Shown in pieces: positions 50,165 through 50,229 of a stretch of 50,229 bases of DNA (positions within the stretch are counted from its first letter, which is position 1; every line of letters starts with the position of its first letter). Source of the stretch: CAYMOV01 sp964392085 (GTDB taxonomy: Bacteria; Oederibacteriota; Muellerivitia; Muellerivitales; Muellerivitaceae); NCBI GenBank assembly GCA_964392085.1, contig CAYMOV010000011.1, forward strand, positions 1-50,229. Reading direction: 5' to 3'. The translations under genes were made by a program, and so were the position numbers. The notes under the pieces were generated by a model. The model did no database searches. It was not told where the DNA came from and saw only the letters and a program-made list of their open reading frames with translations.

Positions 50165-50229
50165 TTAGCTTTTACCCGCGCTGACCTTGGCCATCGAGTC
50201 CAGGTAGGCCGGGGGGAAATCCCACAATT
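50165..50229 (-). CDS. Partial gene: C-terminus of an unknown protein
   Basis: On the minus strand an open frame enters from the window edge and stops at 50165, ending LWDFPPAYLDSMAKVSAGKS. It converges with the RluA-type gene 5 bp away. Too short to name. Confidence 0.4.
   Translation of the reverse strand, partial: LWDFPPAYLDSMAKVSAGKS

Overview
The window comes from a GC-rich, probably diderm bacterium. The evidence for two membranes is a periplasmic-type Cu/Zn superoxide dismutase, a predicted outer-membrane barrel and several lipoproteins. I cannot name the phylum. Two features are reminiscent of uncultured candidate phyla: secreted lipoproteins with long Thr/Pro spacers, and many intergenic hairpins built from degenerate 'CCACGGAGACACGG'-like units. 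That placement is impression, not proof. There is no CRISPR array, transposase, prophage, rRNA or tRNA that I can see, and the DNA looks like chromosome.

Layout. 1-5.5 kb: sodC, an ACT-domain regulator, two tandem paralogous PMT-type (GT39-like) glycosyltransferases and two small exported or membrane proteins. 5.8-14.2 kb: gpsA and trehalose-phosphatase (divergent), a ClC transporter, a retropepsin-like protein with a small partner, two small membrane proteins, GNAT+DUF3795, and LOG+RsgA. 14.4-19.1 kb: a methionine/cysteine block consisting of a sigma70-type promoter, a SAM-I (S-box) riboswitch with its terminator, then metW-metY-metX-cysK. 19.3-22.4 kb: a tightly coupled three-gene operon of split transketolase (N and C subunits) plus a RuBisCO-like protein (RLP). 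This is the most interesting metabolic unit here. 22.6-31.7 kb: HdeD-like protein, response regulator, shikimate-kinase-like protein, KefB-type antiporter, a barrel+MscS pair, and a cNMP-binding protein. 31.7-36.8 kb: a DUF815 ATPase divergent from an AmrS-type radical SAM enzyme, a methyltransferase, and a rhomboid. 37-42.2 kb: surface region with two paralogous seven-repeat propeller proteins, a Thr-rich lipoprotein, two coupled exported coiled-coil proteins and two structured leaders. 42.3-50.2 kb: aldo/keto reductase, GNAT, acyl-CoA dehydrogenase, lipA, yjbQ, cold-shock protein and an RluA-type pseudouridine synthase.

How the genes work together. MetX acetylates homoserine and MetY sulfhydrylates it. 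MetW is the usual companion of MetX, and CysK uses the same sulfide pool for cysteine. The SAM riboswitch closes the loop by ending transcription when SAM is high. The transketolase-RLP operon lies directly downstream on the same strand, which allows either a sulfur-salvage or a branched-sugar role.

Genome-wide habits visible here. (1) About a dozen intergenic inverted-repeat elements, many close to 100 bp, sit between genes, including inside the met/cys block. (2) At least eight genes lack a Shine-Dalgarno and have a -10-like hexamer 6-8 nt before the start codon, which is the signature of leaderless transcripts. Most other genes have a good GGAGG-type site, so the two initiation modes seem to coexist.
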